Assembly: GCF_000182925.2 (NCBI RefSeq)
Contig: NC_026504.1
Coordinates: 4,836,001 to 4,900,000, forward strand
From: Neurospora crassa OR74A
Lineage: Eukaryota > Ascomycota > Sordariomycetes > Sordariales > Sordariaceae
Direction: 5' to 3'
Length of the DNA stretch: 64,000 nt
Notes under the pieces: generated by a model
What the model saw: the letters and a program-made list of their open reading frames with translations, nothing else
Told to the model about the DNA's origin: nothing
Database searches by the model: none
Position numbers and translations under genes: made by a program
In this document: in pieces, positions 33,459 to 46,159 of the stretch
Layout: every line of letters starts with the position of its first letter
How positions within the stretch are numbered: the first letter of the stretch is position 1

Positions 33459-34978
33459 GTAAAACCGGTAACGAAAAGATGTCGGTCGGTAGTTTGCTGC
33501 TGTTGAAGGTGTTCGTCACACCAGGTGACCTATTCGATCTTGGCGGTAGAAACACCTGCGAAGCCTGGGATCGGGGGCTTCTTTTTTTGAGTAACCCGAT
33601 CTCCTCGGTCCACGAGAACATCATGATTTCCATGATGCTTTTTCTGGTATGCTTGTTTTCGGAGGAAAGAAAAAGTGGCTTAAGACATTGAGAGAAGGAT
33701 TTGAGACATTGGAAAGATTCTGAGACCTTCGAAAAGACTAGGCACTAACCCCCAGCCTTTTTTTATAGTCAAGGTAACTGATGAGCTGGCAAAGCTTCCC
33801 CAGCGCCTTCTGGAAGGGTACCTACCTAGCTAGGTAGTCACTGATGTCATATTAACCAAAGAAAATGGCTTCATGGCTTCAAGTGGCTGAGACAAACGGG
33901 GTTGGTTTGTTGGTTGGGTCTTCTGGGGTATCACGTTAGATCCAACTTTAATTCGAAGTCTCTTGGTCTCTCCAATCGTTTTGTTATTGTTATTGTCAGT
34001 GTTATTGACCACACTTCGCACGCAACCTCTAGGGATCCAACCTGCTAAGAACGACTGAGTTGAAGGTCTCTTGGACCTCTCCAACACATAGGGTAGCCAC
34101 CGCCATAGCTATCCTTGACTCCATTGCCATTTATTAACTATCTCATTCGCAGTATACTAACATGGGGTGTTGTTGCACTTTCTGCCTTGGTCAGGGGTCG
34201 TCAGAAATTTAGCGGTCAGATAGACAGGAGCAGACTGGATCAGCCGGGCTTACCTCGAAAGGTCGCTATAGCAGGTCTTGATGTAGATCTGTACGTCCTC
34301 GTGGATAAAAGGAAGGCGTGCATTCGGATCTCGGAGAAGGGGATCAATTTACTTGGACAAGTCATTGTTGTCTGTTTGGAATGCACTTGAGCTTTCTATC
34401 AGTCTTGCTAAGAATTTGCTCCGTAGAGGTAACCTCTTTCGTCTTGTGAATTGATGTACAGATTTGTTCTTGACCGAAAGAGATTAAAAAGAAGAACAAG
34501 ATGAATAAGTTAAAGGTAAATTATCCTGGTGTTCCATAGCTGATGTTCGAAAATTGTGTTGTTCATTCAGTGGAAAAGTTCTCACAGACCTGCTATGTAT
34601 AACGGCAGACTTGCTCCCACGTACGAGTATCATGTGGGCAGCTATCCAGGTCTGGTTTATATGGTGTTTTGTTCTATTTCAACACAATGCCTTGTTCTGT
34701 AACCAAATCTTCATATACAATCATCAGGTAGGTAGTAAGGTACGTGGTCTCATATTTCCGGATAGTGTACTAGAAAACTCGAGATCCCATCTTTAAGGGA
34801 GGTAACGGTGCGGACATGCCATTTTGGCGCCGACATGGATTAGAATCTAACAATGACTTTTTTCATCTGTAGGATACCATTTTGAGCAAACCGGGTCCTC
34901 AATCTCGCTGAAATCGTCGATCTGCTACCAATCACTACTTGAATTCTTGAGCGGCACTAAACTGAGGATGTGCACGTC

Positions 34979-34999
34979 GGGTAGTCGGGCGGGTCGGGG
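34979..34999 (+). other. G-quadruplex-type motif downstream of the regulator gene
   Basis: Four G runs of 3-4 are separated by 1-5 nt, with TC and C among the spacers. It lies about 220 bp beyond the stop of the zinc-cluster gene. Confidence 0.5.
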
Positions 35000-35220
35000 A
35001 ACGAGATCGGAACACCCGACGCGCCGACCTTCCACAAGCCGGCCGATGGCTTCCCCGATGTTGAATACCGATGGACCAGCCAACCACCACCCTATATAAC
35101 TGCCGGACTGCTCGGCAATTGATCCTCATGGCAGTAACTACACTAGCTTATTCACATGCACCCCTAAAACACACACAATTCCATCTCAATGTAATGTAGA
35201 CGGAACGTGAGCCACATTAA

Positions 35221-37931
35221 TTACATATAAGGCAGCGGATCCCCCCAGTGGCCAAAGTCCAAAGGAACGCCAGTAAAATCACCCAAAGCGGCGATACTAG
35301 TCAAGGGAGCGCCGGTGTAATAATCTACATCACCATTATTCGGGGGGAGCGTGGTCCCCAAGACTCCAACATACCCCCCCGACGACGACGACGACGACGA
35401 CGACGACGTCAATGACACGCCGTTACCATCCCCTATCACATTCACATGCACCCCCTGCCCTTGCCCCTGCGGCGGCAACGATTGAGAAGAAGAAGTGTGA
35501 TCAGAGTTTCTACTGGTCTGCACAGTTGCTGCTACTGTTGTCGATTGTGATTCCTGTTGTTGCTTCTGCTGCCGCTGCTGCTCCACCACAACCAAGTCAT
35601 AAGCACGCAGAAAGTTCACCAGACAATCGTGGCACCGCGAAATGACGAGGCTGTTTTCGCCGAAGCGGGAGAGTAAGTCGACGGCGTCGCTGAGGGCGGA
35701 GCGCACCGTGGTGAGTTCGGAGTCACTGAGGAGGTTGGAGAAGGAGGGCTTTGTGCCGGCAATAAGGAGGACGGTGTAGAGAGTTAGGGAGGCGCCGAAA
35801 GCTGTGAGGTAAGTTAGTTAGAGATGAGATTGGTATAGTTCGTAGTTAAGTGACCTTCGCCCCCATCACAAGAGCAGGCAGCAAAACATCAAGGGGCCGG
35901 AAGGGAGTAAGTGAGTGCTAACGAATGAACTTAGAGGTACATACCATGATAAGCAGTCAACCACCAAGCTCCCGAAAGCAGCACCTTCTGGTTCTGCCAC
36001 CGGTCCACAATCGCTTTTGCAAGCGCTATACATTCTCTGCAGGCACGTATACATCTCCGCAGGGATACTACACCGGACTCGCGCAGTAGTGCCACGTTCG
36101 TGTCGACGTCACCCTGCCCATGCCCAGGTTCCGGCTGGAATCCGAGAAACTTTAGCAGAACTGGACGCTCGACCAGGGTGCATAAACCGTAGTACCGAAG
36201 GCCGAGAACGGCTCTTAGACGTTGGGCTTCGATGCTTGGTGATGATGATGATGATGATGATTCAAGGACAGGAGGAGGAGTTTCCGTAGTTAGGTTTTGA
36301 GGCCGTAAGTCTGGTGGTACAGACTGGTGCCATTGGGATAACTTCCATGAGAAATCAAAGGCCAAACGAAGGGTGTCGAAGGTGTTGACGTGGTTGAGGG
36401 AGCTGCCGCCTGCGTTGTCGTCGTATAGCTGGGATACCAATTGACATGTGATATGTGAGAGTTGGACACCGCATTTAAAGGCATCTACGCTCGTGGCGAT
36501 AACGGCTCGGCTTGCGTACATGGTGGGAAAATGTTCGTTGATGTCTAGTGGGGGTTCCAGTCGTTTCTGAAGAGAGGGAGGGATGGTCATGGGCCGACCG
36601 AATTTGGCGCTCAGGTTGTTATCGTTCATAAAAATCAAGAACCACGTTCGCTTACGCATCTCACGCTCGAGAAGGGTCAAGTGTCGAGAGGCATCGGCTG
36701 AGTGCAACCCAATTTGCAAAGCGGACTTGACGGCCAACGAGTGTAAGGTCCAGAGCTGGGCTGATTGGGAAGACCCATGAAGATACTCGATCATGAGGCA
36801 CAGGAGTTGTACTATATAGGAAGGGGGTAATATGTTAGCGGGCGGTTGCTGGACATAAGTTAGAACCGGAATCCTTTACCGGTTTCTAAACTGGACGAGA
36901 TCAGGAACTGTGGCATGACCAGGTCCTTGGCCCACTGAAAGTATCTTTCCGAGGTTTCGGCCGATGTCTCGGAGGGAGTAGAGGGAGAATTGGTACGGTA
37001 CACGGTGGCAATGATCATGTAGAGCAGAGCCAGCCACACGCGGCGAGCGCCCATGAACCCTTTCTTCCGCAGGTCGTTGTAGGTGCTCATGAATGAGTCT
37101 TGATGAATGACGGGGAAGAAAAGGCCTATGGTGCTGAAGTATTCGTGAATGATGTTGGTGGCTTCTGGTTCGGGAGGGACATGATGGCCAGGTCTGGATC
37201 CAGCTTTGACTCCGCCATTTAAGGGATCTTGTCGTCCGCTCTCTGAACGCGGCTGTTGAAGTGACGAATACCTTGAAGATGCGAGTGAAGTTGCAGAGGT
37301 CGGCATAGCTCGCGAGCGAGAGGTTTGGCTTTGAGCCCGAGTCAAGGCTAGCGAAAGTTGGCGTACCAAGGCAACATTGGAAGAAGGACCAAAATATGTG
37401 CAATTCTCTCCATCATCAGTCAGTTGAACCTCGCCCATGCCATCGACATGGACATTTTCCTGGTGTGAACGTGGGAGCCCTGTCATCGTAGGCGGATCCA
37501 GCGGTCCATTGCTCGAGCTGCCATTAGACTCGCGCGTGTCTTCTTGGGCATCGATGTCGTCGCCGTCGTCCTGGGTAGCATGTTGACGGCTGGCTTCAGT
37601 ACCTCTAGCATTGATTCGGTCTTCAAGAGCACTCAACCTGGAAAGGATGTCCGAAGGAGGAGTGTCTGTGGTGCTTGACCTTGGGCGGTGATGTGGTGCC
37701 GGTGGCTCGTCATAGACACAGGGTGCGTCGAGCTCTTTACATCGACCACAGCTGGGATGTTGGCCATCACACTGTTCCCGTATTGCTGATGTGAGATGCT
37801 GGTTGACCACATGTCTGCCTCGAGCTCTCTGTGTAAACTGTTTGGAAAGGACGTACCCGTGACTTGCGATTTCGGCAGTTGTGACAGGCAATGGAAACGC
37901 GCACGCGCTTCCTTGGACGGTCCTCATCCAT
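35221..37931 (-). CDS. Zn2Cys6 fungal-specific transcription factor
   Basis: This is a nuclear DNA-binding regulator of 804 residues. Four exons: 37931-37857, 37771-36880, 36811-35945, 35801-35221. Introns are 37772-37856, 36812-36879 and 35802-35944, with donors GTACGT, GTAAAG and GTATGT and CAG/TAG acceptors. The first intron falls inside the zinc cluster, so a single-frame reading misses half of it. After splicing, the six cysteines are at 16, 19, 26, 33, 36 and 43 (C-x2-C-x6-C-x6-C-x2-C-x6-C), preceded by a basic RPRKRVRV. A short heptad linker (LSRLSALEDRI) follows. The fungal transcription-factor domain starts near 230 (IIHEYFSTIGLFFPVIHQDSF) and continues with VQLLCLMIEYLHGSS and ALQIGLHS. 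The tail has two Ser tracts encoded by repeats (near 36240 and 35382). It ends 222 bp from a G-rich tract and starts 364 bp downstream of cao-1, in tandem. Confidence 0.92.
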
Positions 37932-38295
37932 GGATGTGTACTCTTTGTACGTGAAGACTCACTGGGATTCTTAGACCTTGTGGTGATGACGCTTTGATGT
38001 GGTGATGAATAAATTAAAGGTATAAGCGTAGAGGTGGTGTTTGATTTGTACGGTGATATGTTTGCTATCTGCCTGCATACCACTGTAGTTCTAAAAGCTC
38101 AGGCACCCCACCTGCTGACGGCCGCGCTAATGCACGATACGGAGCCCCAGTCGGCATGTGGTCCATGTTATAAGCGCTAACACACACCGACCCGTAACGG
38201 CAATTCATTCTTTTCCAAAAACACGTCACCTCATCCCGTCGACACAACACAACATCTCTCTCTCTCTCTCTCTCTCCATACAACATCATACAACA
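37932..38295. promoter_or_regulatory. Spacer between cao-1 and the zinc-cluster gene
   Basis: This 364-bp interval must contain the 3' end of cao-1 and the promoter/leader of the regulator. A (CT) tract lies at 38255-38276. Confidence 0.55.
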
Positions 38296-39936
38296 TCAAA
38301 GAGGCGCCGGGTGTCCATCAACATCCGACTTGTCGACCCAGTTACCGTGCAGACCCGGCCTCAACCGTACCGGCAACTTGATGAGGGCCACCTCGTTGGT
38401 CAAGTCCTTGGTGTCCAACACGGCGAGCTCGCTGCACATGTCCTCGTAGTTGGCCAGCAACACCATCACATATCCATCGCCCTCCGCCGCCTCTGAGTTG
38501 CGCGGGATGAATATGCACTCGCCCGTGAGCTTGCGCGGTCCGGGAAGGTACCGCTGAATGTCCCCCGTCTCGTGGTTCAAGTGAGCGAGGCCGTTCGACA
38601 TGGGCGCGCCCCCTCCTGCGCGCGGCATGACAAACTCAAAGTCAGTCACCCCGGGCTTGCGGTCGAAGATGCAGAAGAAGGTGTGCTTGTGCTTTCGCGT
38701 CGCCACGCGGTCATCAATACGCGGAAACTCCATGTCGTCGTCCACCAGATATGTCGGCTCTGCCAGCGGAAGCTTGTCTGACTGGTAGTCGAGCACGAAA
38801 TTGGCAAAGTGCGCTTCCACCTCGCCCGGCCTGGGCCCCTTGCCGTTCGCGTCTGGCCACCAGAAGAAGACGTTGTCCTTGGCGTAGGCCATCTGGAGCT
38901 GGATGTGGCCCTTGTCGTCCTCGAATGCGTTTGCAACGTGGCCGGCGAATCCATGCGGCGCCTCAAACCACTTGACATCGCTGCCCTGAGCTCCTCTGCG
39001 CGGCAAGACTCCGATATACATGGGAATGCTGTAGTCCCACTGCCAATGGTCGCCGCCTTGTTTCATGCGCTCTACATCGCACACGAGGGGTATGATGGGG
39101 AAAATGACAAAGTTCTCGGTGACGGCAAAGTCGTGGATCATGCCGCACACCGGGCTCACCAGCCAGACTGTCTCGGCGATCTTGCCGTCGGGTCCGAAAC
39201 TGTAGTAGCAGATGTCACGGGTGCCGTCTCCCTTGGCCTCGTATCCGAAGCACACCATCTCCCGCGTCACCGGATCGAACTTGGGGTGTGCTGTGAACGT
39301 GAGGCTCGGGAGCTGCCCGTCAAAGTCATAGACGCCAAACGTCTCGAGCGTCTCGGGGTCCATGGCGTAGGGCGGTGAGTCCTCCTTGAGTGCGAGAAGC
39401 TGGCCACGCCAGTAGACAATGTTAGTGTTGGCAGTTGACCGGATCTTGAACTCGACTAGGTCGGTGTATCTGTTTCTGTATTTGCCTGAGCGACTTGTAT
39501 GTCAGCGCTTCAGCTGCCATGATGCAAGACAGTGATGCTACTCACCCAGCAGGGATCGGCGTGCTTCTGCCTCACGGACGAACTTCTCGGTCCGCACATA
39601 ACGCTGCTTGAGGTCGACATGGCCATCCTTGAAGTAGAAGCCACTGATGTTGCCGTCGCCATTGAACCACGGATCATTGGGAATGAAAGATGGCAAGTGT
39701 GGTTCCGGCATGACACGATAGAAGGTGCCCTCTATGCTCTTGGGGATTTCTCCGACTACCTCCAAATTGGTTATGTCGCCTTCGAATCGGACCGGTCTCA
39801 TGAAACCCGCTGTGTTCTCGCCTTGAAAGTACCTCGGCGCCGGTGGAAGCTCTTCCGGTTGTTTTCCAGGGACCGCGTCCTTGACACCATTGCCATGGCT
39901 GTCTTTGGGCGCATCGGAGAAGACGTATTCAGCCAT
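38296..39936 (-). CDS. cao-1: Carotenoid/stilbene cleavage oxygenase CAO-1
   Basis: This non-heme iron dioxygenase cleaves the central double bond of hydroxylated stilbenes such as resveratrol and piceatannol, giving aromatic aldehydes. Two exons, 39936-39546 and 39485-38296, make 526 residues. The intron (39486-39545) has GTGAGT, GCTGAC and CTCAG. The family fold is evident: PKSIEGTFYRVMPEPHLPS early, DGDGNISG-like FNGDGNISGFYF, the FTAHPKFDP and MIHDFAVTENFVIFP segments, and the terminal LHGNWVDK. The His of HGNW is residue 510, which agrees with the fourth iron ligand reported for the N. crassa enzyme. Length and sequence fit that protein, so the symbol is used. There is no signal peptide, so it is presumably cytosolic. 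A strong G-rich tract lies 278-311 bp upstream. Confidence 0.96.
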
Positions 39937-40213
39937 AACGGGACAGGCAAGCTAAGAACAGCAGAGTTGAAGGAGACAATGAAACGGAATTTGTAGAAGT
40001 GATACGTTTGCTTCGAGGTGGTGTGGACTTTCCTGAGAGCAATTCTCCCAAGTTTATATATGCGAAAACTCATGCCAATCAGATGCCATGCGCAACAGAC
40101 TATTCTACTTAAGCCACTTAACTGGCACTGCTAGTCGACTACGACGTTATCCCCGCCCGAGTCTAACTTTGTGGTTGGTACAGTATCGCATTGGTCGACA
40201 CGCCGATGAGCTA

Positions 40214-40247
40214 GGGGTCGGGGGTCGGGGATCGGGTCGGGTCGGGG
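40214..40247 (+). other. G-quadruplex-type tract in the cao-1 upstream region
   Basis: Six G runs (4,5,4,3,3,4) are separated by TC or ATC. The G-rich strand is the template strand for cao-1. Confidence 0.6.
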
Positions 40248-41394
40248 ATAGTCCGGGCCAGCTTCCGACACCACCTTGGTCACCCCCGCTGGTCCGCGGC
40301 CTTTCCCCGAGACCTCTTCTCTCCTCTCGGGACGACGCCCTCGGTCCATGCTTCTTCACTTCACCGTCTGTCCCTCTTGACACCTACCCCAAGGTCTTTC
40401 TCCGCCCACCTTGACTTCCATTTCTGGGGGGTGAAGGTGGAGATACCGGCCGTTCGGGATTGTCTTGTGTCAAGTGATACTGTGCCAGGTCCATTGGAAT
40501 GAGAATATCATAACTCCATGGCCGTGCTCTCTCTATCCAGACATGAAGACGGCCAGAGGTTCTGGGGGTAGTGAAGCTCGCGTCTCACGTTCCTTGCTGC
40601 TAAAAACACCATTTTGGTTCTAATTTCACTCAATTTGAACGTCCATCATGGCCGCACCACCTAACCACATACTCCCTCCACCTTCCTTTGATGCCACAAC
40701 CTTTTCCATAGTCACTATTGTCGTCCTAGACAATTTTGAATGATCAAATGGGGAGCCGTTCTATGGAGATGTGTGGCCTTTGGGTGACTGGAGCTGACTG
40801 ACCATACCCCGAGCGGTGCCATCCGGCCAAATCGGATGAAGGAAGCCCGAGAGGTAGTAGTCAAGGTTGCCACGACCGGTACAAGCAGTCATTGTGGACC
40901 ATATCTCACGGGGCAGGAATGCTGCATGTAGGTAAGCAGATAACTTCTCCCTCATGTCCCCTTTTCCACAAAGGTGCAAAGCAGTATGCAAACTCGTCGA
41001 TGAAAAAGGTACCTACCGAGTGAGCGGTGCAATAATACGTGGTTTCGTCATTCTCGAATCTTCACAGAATGAACGTAAGTGAGCGAAGAACACGTCTAGG
41101 CCATTGTCGAGCCCAGTGTTTCCTTTCTCCTTCTTCGATCTGTACGATTACATCCACGAGCAACCAGCGCTCGGTTGGGGTTCAACTCTGGAAAACCACC
41201 CTTCGCCTCGACGCGTCCATGCTAGCAGTCCCGAAGAGGCAATACGGTGTCCCGGGAATTTAGACAGCCGCTTGGAATGCTGGTGTTTGATGTGTTTTTG
41301 TTTTGTTTGCTGACTTTCACGTCTACGGACGGTATGTGCTTGCGATGGCTCTAGAGGTGTACAGGCCGCATGACGAGGGAGTAAGAATCAAAGG

Positions 41395-41432
<38 letters not shown>
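41395..41432. repeat. A38 homopolymer
   Basis: An uninterrupted A run, followed by short A tracts broken by G. Confidence 0.95.
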
Positions 41433-41442
<10 letters not shown>

Positions 41443-42987
41443 AGCTGTTCCACGGGGTCACGAAGGATGCAGAGAGAAAGGGAATGTCCGAGTAGGTATA
41501 CAGCGCATTTAAATCGTATGGATAGGGTAGGTTTAGAGGGCAGTTTGACTGGCCTGGACGTGGAGGTAAGCTCAAAGGTCGAAGCAGATACCTACCGACG
41601 CATCGCACAGTCAATGCTTTCTGGCCTCCTTTTTGAGAGAGATATTGAAGATGAAGGGAAACCCTTTCCGACAAAGTCTACAGTCAATAAAGATACTGCA
41701 ACAAACGCAATGACTTTCTAGAACCAGACAAAGTTCTGAAGTACCTAGCAAGAGAGAGCACAAAACCGCCCGTGGATTTCAGTCCAGTCCGCAGGCAAAG
41801 TTGCGAACCACATCACTGGTTCGGCGCACACTTTGAACCAAAGCTTTTCCCATTGCCCTGGCATCAAGAGACGGGAAGACGGGTCCTTGCACATAAGGCG
41901 ATTAGGCGAACTACCTGGGTTATTGTAGGCGAGAGAGAAGAGAAAAAAAAAATTATAATCGTTTTCCATCCCGTCCCGTCCTCCGTTTGTCGTCGACCGA
42001 TAACAGCGATGCACTGCACGGACGGACTGATTGTAGCAAACCATTCAATTTGCTCTTTGGCGCATCCTTAGGTTCGAAGGCACCTCCTAACCACCTATGT
42101 GATGAGATGTCCTCAACGGCCCTGGGTCATATCGCTTCCTCCTGGGTAGGCGCTTGTGTAACGCTCGGTTAAAACGAAAGAGCATTTTGGTTGTTCTATG
42201 TTTCGGATTATGACAAGGCCAAAGAAGGGAGGATGTCCTTTATCTTTCATTCAGAAGCGGTCCGTCATAGGATGGATTACGAGGAGGATGTTTTCGGTTC
42301 GTTTCGAAGGGGCATTTTAGAGACGCGATGGAACTAGGATGGATGGATGTCTCGTTGTTGGGTAGAAATGTGACTAGGGAAAGCCGCTCCGGTATTATAT
42401 GTGGCTGCTTCGGAGTAGTAGATATCTTGTGAATGGTTTGGACTTGAACGTGCCTGGGTATGTGGGAGAGGTATGGGCCAAAGTATCAGTACTGTCGGGT
42501 ACGTATTCCTTATTATTATTATTATTTCCCATCAGTGATTACAGATCTTTCCTGAACCCCTTCCGTGGTTGTCATTTGTAGTGCACCGAAAAAAATATCC
42601 GAAGAACGTTTTGCTTCCCACCGGCTATTCACACCCTCTTCTGCCAGAGCTCAGTTCTCGTTTTCATAGGTAGTTACATTTTGGTGGAATACTTACGGTG
42701 CTTGCTGCATGCATGTCATCGTAATGGAGATTTCAATAACAAGGATAATCGAAGAAGGCCTTCGAAAGACACTCTCCGCTTTATACGCGAGAGGAAACTT
42801 CATGATGAGACAAATGAACTCATGAGATGGCTACCTGTTACTCCGCTCTGGGTTTCCGTTTAGATCTTGTTGCATATTTCGCGAGCAGGGAAAACCCCAA
42901 CGCAGAGAGGTTAAGTGTCATGGAAGGATCGCTGGAGTGTAATTTAGAGTTGGTTGACAGCGGGGGCTACGGAGCTACCTCCGGTTC

Positions 42988-43012
42988 TTTTTTTTTTTTT
43001 TTTTTTTTTTTT
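42988..43012. repeat. T25 homopolymer
   Basis: An uninterrupted T run in non-coding DNA. Confidence 0.95.
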
Positions 43013-44547
43013 CTTTTTTCTAACTACCCACTTCCCTTCAGTCCCACTCGGTTACTCAAGTTGGGATTTCTTGCAGGTCGGTTTACGAGTGAAAGCCGAG
43101 CCAACAGTCAGCCCATTTCTTCGATCTACCCGGAGCACACATACATACATCAGTGCCAGTCCCGGCTTTACGCTAAAGATTCCCAATCGAGTCAAGCAAG
43201 TAACAGACCCGATAGTGCATCCCGTCCTGCTCATACATAGTTTGATATCCCTTTACTATATCCCGTCCTGCCAAAAGGATTGTATCTCGTCCTGCCAAGA
43301 AAGCATAGAGAGCCTCGTATAAGCGAATCAAGTTCTGGACACCGCCACTGTCACTGTCCCCCGTTACCATGGTTTGGTTCCAGCTGTTTCCAGCATCGGG
43401 ACTTGGTCCGGTTAGTGGTATGCATGCCATGCATGTGCTCGAACCCTTCCACCGTCCCCTTGGATGTACTGTATAGCCCGCGGCGCAAGTTTCAGAACTC
43501 GAGGGCTAATCCACTGGTGATGCTCTTGCACTATCGTGAAGCTCCTTGATGATGATGATGATGACGATGATGACAATGATGATGGGTGGGGTAAGAAGAG
43601 CCGTCACATGGAGCTTCCCCGCCAAAAGGTACTGCAATTTGCAATTTGACAGCGCATGTGCAAGTACCGCACCGTGTACCTGTACAAACTCTTCTCATCG
43701 GTCGTTACATGGAAGCCGTTGTTGCGTCGTTGCGGTACCTGCTTGAGCGAGCTGCAGCAGAGCACACCACTCACACACCATCACACCATGCCATATGTAC
43801 TCTACTTACCATACGTACAGTGGAAACCCCTGCAGATGCTAACCCTCCATTTGCTAAATATGTCAGATGCCCGTATTCCATCTTATGCAAAAAAAAGGTA
43901 GCGTTGGATTGCTGCGCTTCTAGCGCTATGCAAGCCAAAGCAGATCGGGATCTAGCGCCTAGCGTCATGCATGTAAGCTGTACCATAATGGATGGAAGCT
44001 TCATGTGGGTGTGGGTGTGTGTGTGTGTGTGGGTGGGTGGGACCTTTGCGATATGTAGGGCGAACTTGAATTGGAGGGTAGAGGTAGCAAGCAGCTTTTC
44101 CTTTCTTTTCTCGCCTTTTAGATGCTATTTTAGGTACATCCTGAACACGGCATCGAAACCGAACCCATAAGCACTTGCCAGAGTGTGTGATAGCTCGGCC
44201 GAAGGAAACCTAATGTCGGTTGCTCTTGCTGTTCTGTTATCCTCCCTACGCGCCGTCGGATTACTAGGTACCTAAGGTAGGTATGAACTCAAACTCTCAC
44301 TGTGAGAGAAAGCAGAGAACTTGGCTTGCTCAGTTCTATGGGAAATACCGACAGATAAGCGCCAAGGTTGTGATGGGAAGGCGAAGTACCAAGATGTCGG
44401 GCGAGAGCGTGTGAAGGAATATCCTGGGATCTGAAGATTATAGTAACATCAACGAATTCTTCCAAACCCAAAAGGAACCCAAGGTAGAGGTACCTATACA
44501 TCACCTTAACCGCAAACTAGCCAGCAGCAACCATGATGAATTCAAAG

Positions 44548-44580
44548 TTCCTTCCTTCCTTCCTTCCTTCCTTCCTTCCA
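44548..44580. repeat. (TTCC)n microsatellite
   Basis: About eight tetranucleotide units. Confidence 0.93.
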
Positions 44581-44723
44581 TCATCCCATACCTTCCTGAT
44601 GTTTCACAAACGTTTTCCTCGCTCCTTCCCCCAGCCCAAACCGGGTCCTTACATCTCTAATCCCTACCTCTAGGCTCTCTAGGTACAAACTAACCCACCG
44701 GATGCCGCACCCCCAGTACCCCG

Positions 44724-44752
44724 CCCCCGGACCCGGACCCGGACCCGGACCC
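44724..44752 (-). repeat. (GGACCC) repeat, C-rich/G-rich strand pair
   Basis: Four GGACCC units follow a C5 run. The minus strand has at least four G3 runs and could form a quadruplex. Confidence 0.85.
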
Positions 44753-45817
44753 GATTCTGCGGGGAACCTCACGCAGGCACTGCACTCACTGGGATTACAT
44801 ACCTCTACGGGGATCACTGGGAGACGGAACCGAAGCGAGTAGGTAGGTAATATGGAATCCAAACCAGACCGCCGCGGCGGGCGGGAGTTACGTTGCACGG
44901 CATTTTCCTTGCGCACGGGGTTTTGCGGGGGCGGGTATGTTTAAGTGAAGGAAAGGAATCTGATGGAAGGTTAAGTGGAAGCGTGAAGAAAAAACTGTCA
45001 CTGTATCTGCCTAGGTAGGTAGGTACCTGTAGGCAAGCGCGCGCGCGGGGAACAACAAGAAGAAGAAGAAGCGGACATCGAATGGAAGTTTCCATGCCGT
45101 GGAATCTTGGGGGGCGTTCCAATCTGTAACGGGCCGAAGGGTCGGAAACTCGGAGGTTTGGGGAGGGGACTAAAGGGATGGAAATTGGTTGGATGACTGT
45201 ATATGTTTAGGGATAGGTTGTGCTGAGTGGATGAAACTAACTACCATCCTGTACGGCCGATACATATATGAATCTCTTTGATTTCTCGAGGGTTTGTTTT
45301 CGAAGTCTATGAAGTTCGCCACGATGTCACAATGAAGGATGAGTGACAGACAGCCTAAAGCTGCTTCTTGGGAAAGTACCATGCAGATAAAACACACACA
45401 GAAGATGAGTTTCGCGAAGATGGCGGGTGTTTCTCGGTTTGGCCAGTTTCGGCTCTCTCTTCTTGTTAGTATGTCTGCTTAAGATCACAGTACCTACAAA
45501 GTCTATTGTTTCCTGATCTGCCAAGCTGGCCGTCACTAGATAGGTACGATAAATGTAGTATCGAGTCAAGGGAGGGACTGCGCCTAGTGAGGAAACCGTT
45601 ACCTAATAATACCTAGCACTCACGATTTTCATTTCTGGTTATACATCGATCTGTACCTATCTACCTAGGTTGACCACCTAGAGGTAGGAAACGCGTGCAC
45701 TTGCCTCAATTTTCATGTCAAGTCTTGTCGTCGTCGTCCAGCATATGTATTGTGTTGCTTAGTACTAGTCTAGAAGCGGGTCGTCAGCAACTATGTAACT
45801 GGATGTAAGTAAGTGAT

Positions 45818-45819
<2 letters not shown>

Positions 45820-45862
<43 letters not shown>

Positions 45863-45895
45863 TCAACGTAACGCAATCTCGGCTACACTTTAACG

Positions 45896-45934
<39 letters not shown>
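45820..45934. repeat. (TG)19 microsatellite followed by A39
   Basis: The TG repeat spans 45820-45858 and the A39 tract spans 45896-45934. They lie 37 bp apart. Confidence 0.95.
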
Positions 45935-45936
<2 letters not shown>

Positions 45937-46137
45937 GCCACATCACATCACCTCACCTACATACAACAGATCTACAATTCTAGGGCTGACACCAACAATG
46001 GTAACAATCTCGCAAGCCCTCAAGTTCCCTAATCCATCTCTATGCAGCATTTGAAACGAAAGTCGCAAGAGTGCGCCGCCTTATGTCCGAGACAACAGCG
46101 ATGAGGCTCAATTCGACAATTAACAGGTGGAATTAAA

Positions 46138-46159
46138 CCCCCCCCCCCCCCCCCCCCCC
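46138..46159. repeat. C22 homopolymer
   Basis: Twenty-two consecutive C, followed almost directly by a short A tract. Confidence 0.94.

Larger units (their letters stand above)
30773..35220. other. Intergenic region, one doubtful ORF
   Basis: About 4.4 kb lie between the GH76 gene and the 3' end of the zinc-cluster gene. It contains a 16-bp perfect palindrome (32666-32681), another at 33822-33837, a G-rich tract (34979-34999) and a possible small ORF listed separately. There is nothing else I can identify. Confidence 0.55.

Noticed and set aside
43540-43580. ATG-rich repeat (GATGATGATG) as a start region
   Set aside because: It is a trinucleotide microsatellite with no coding continuation.
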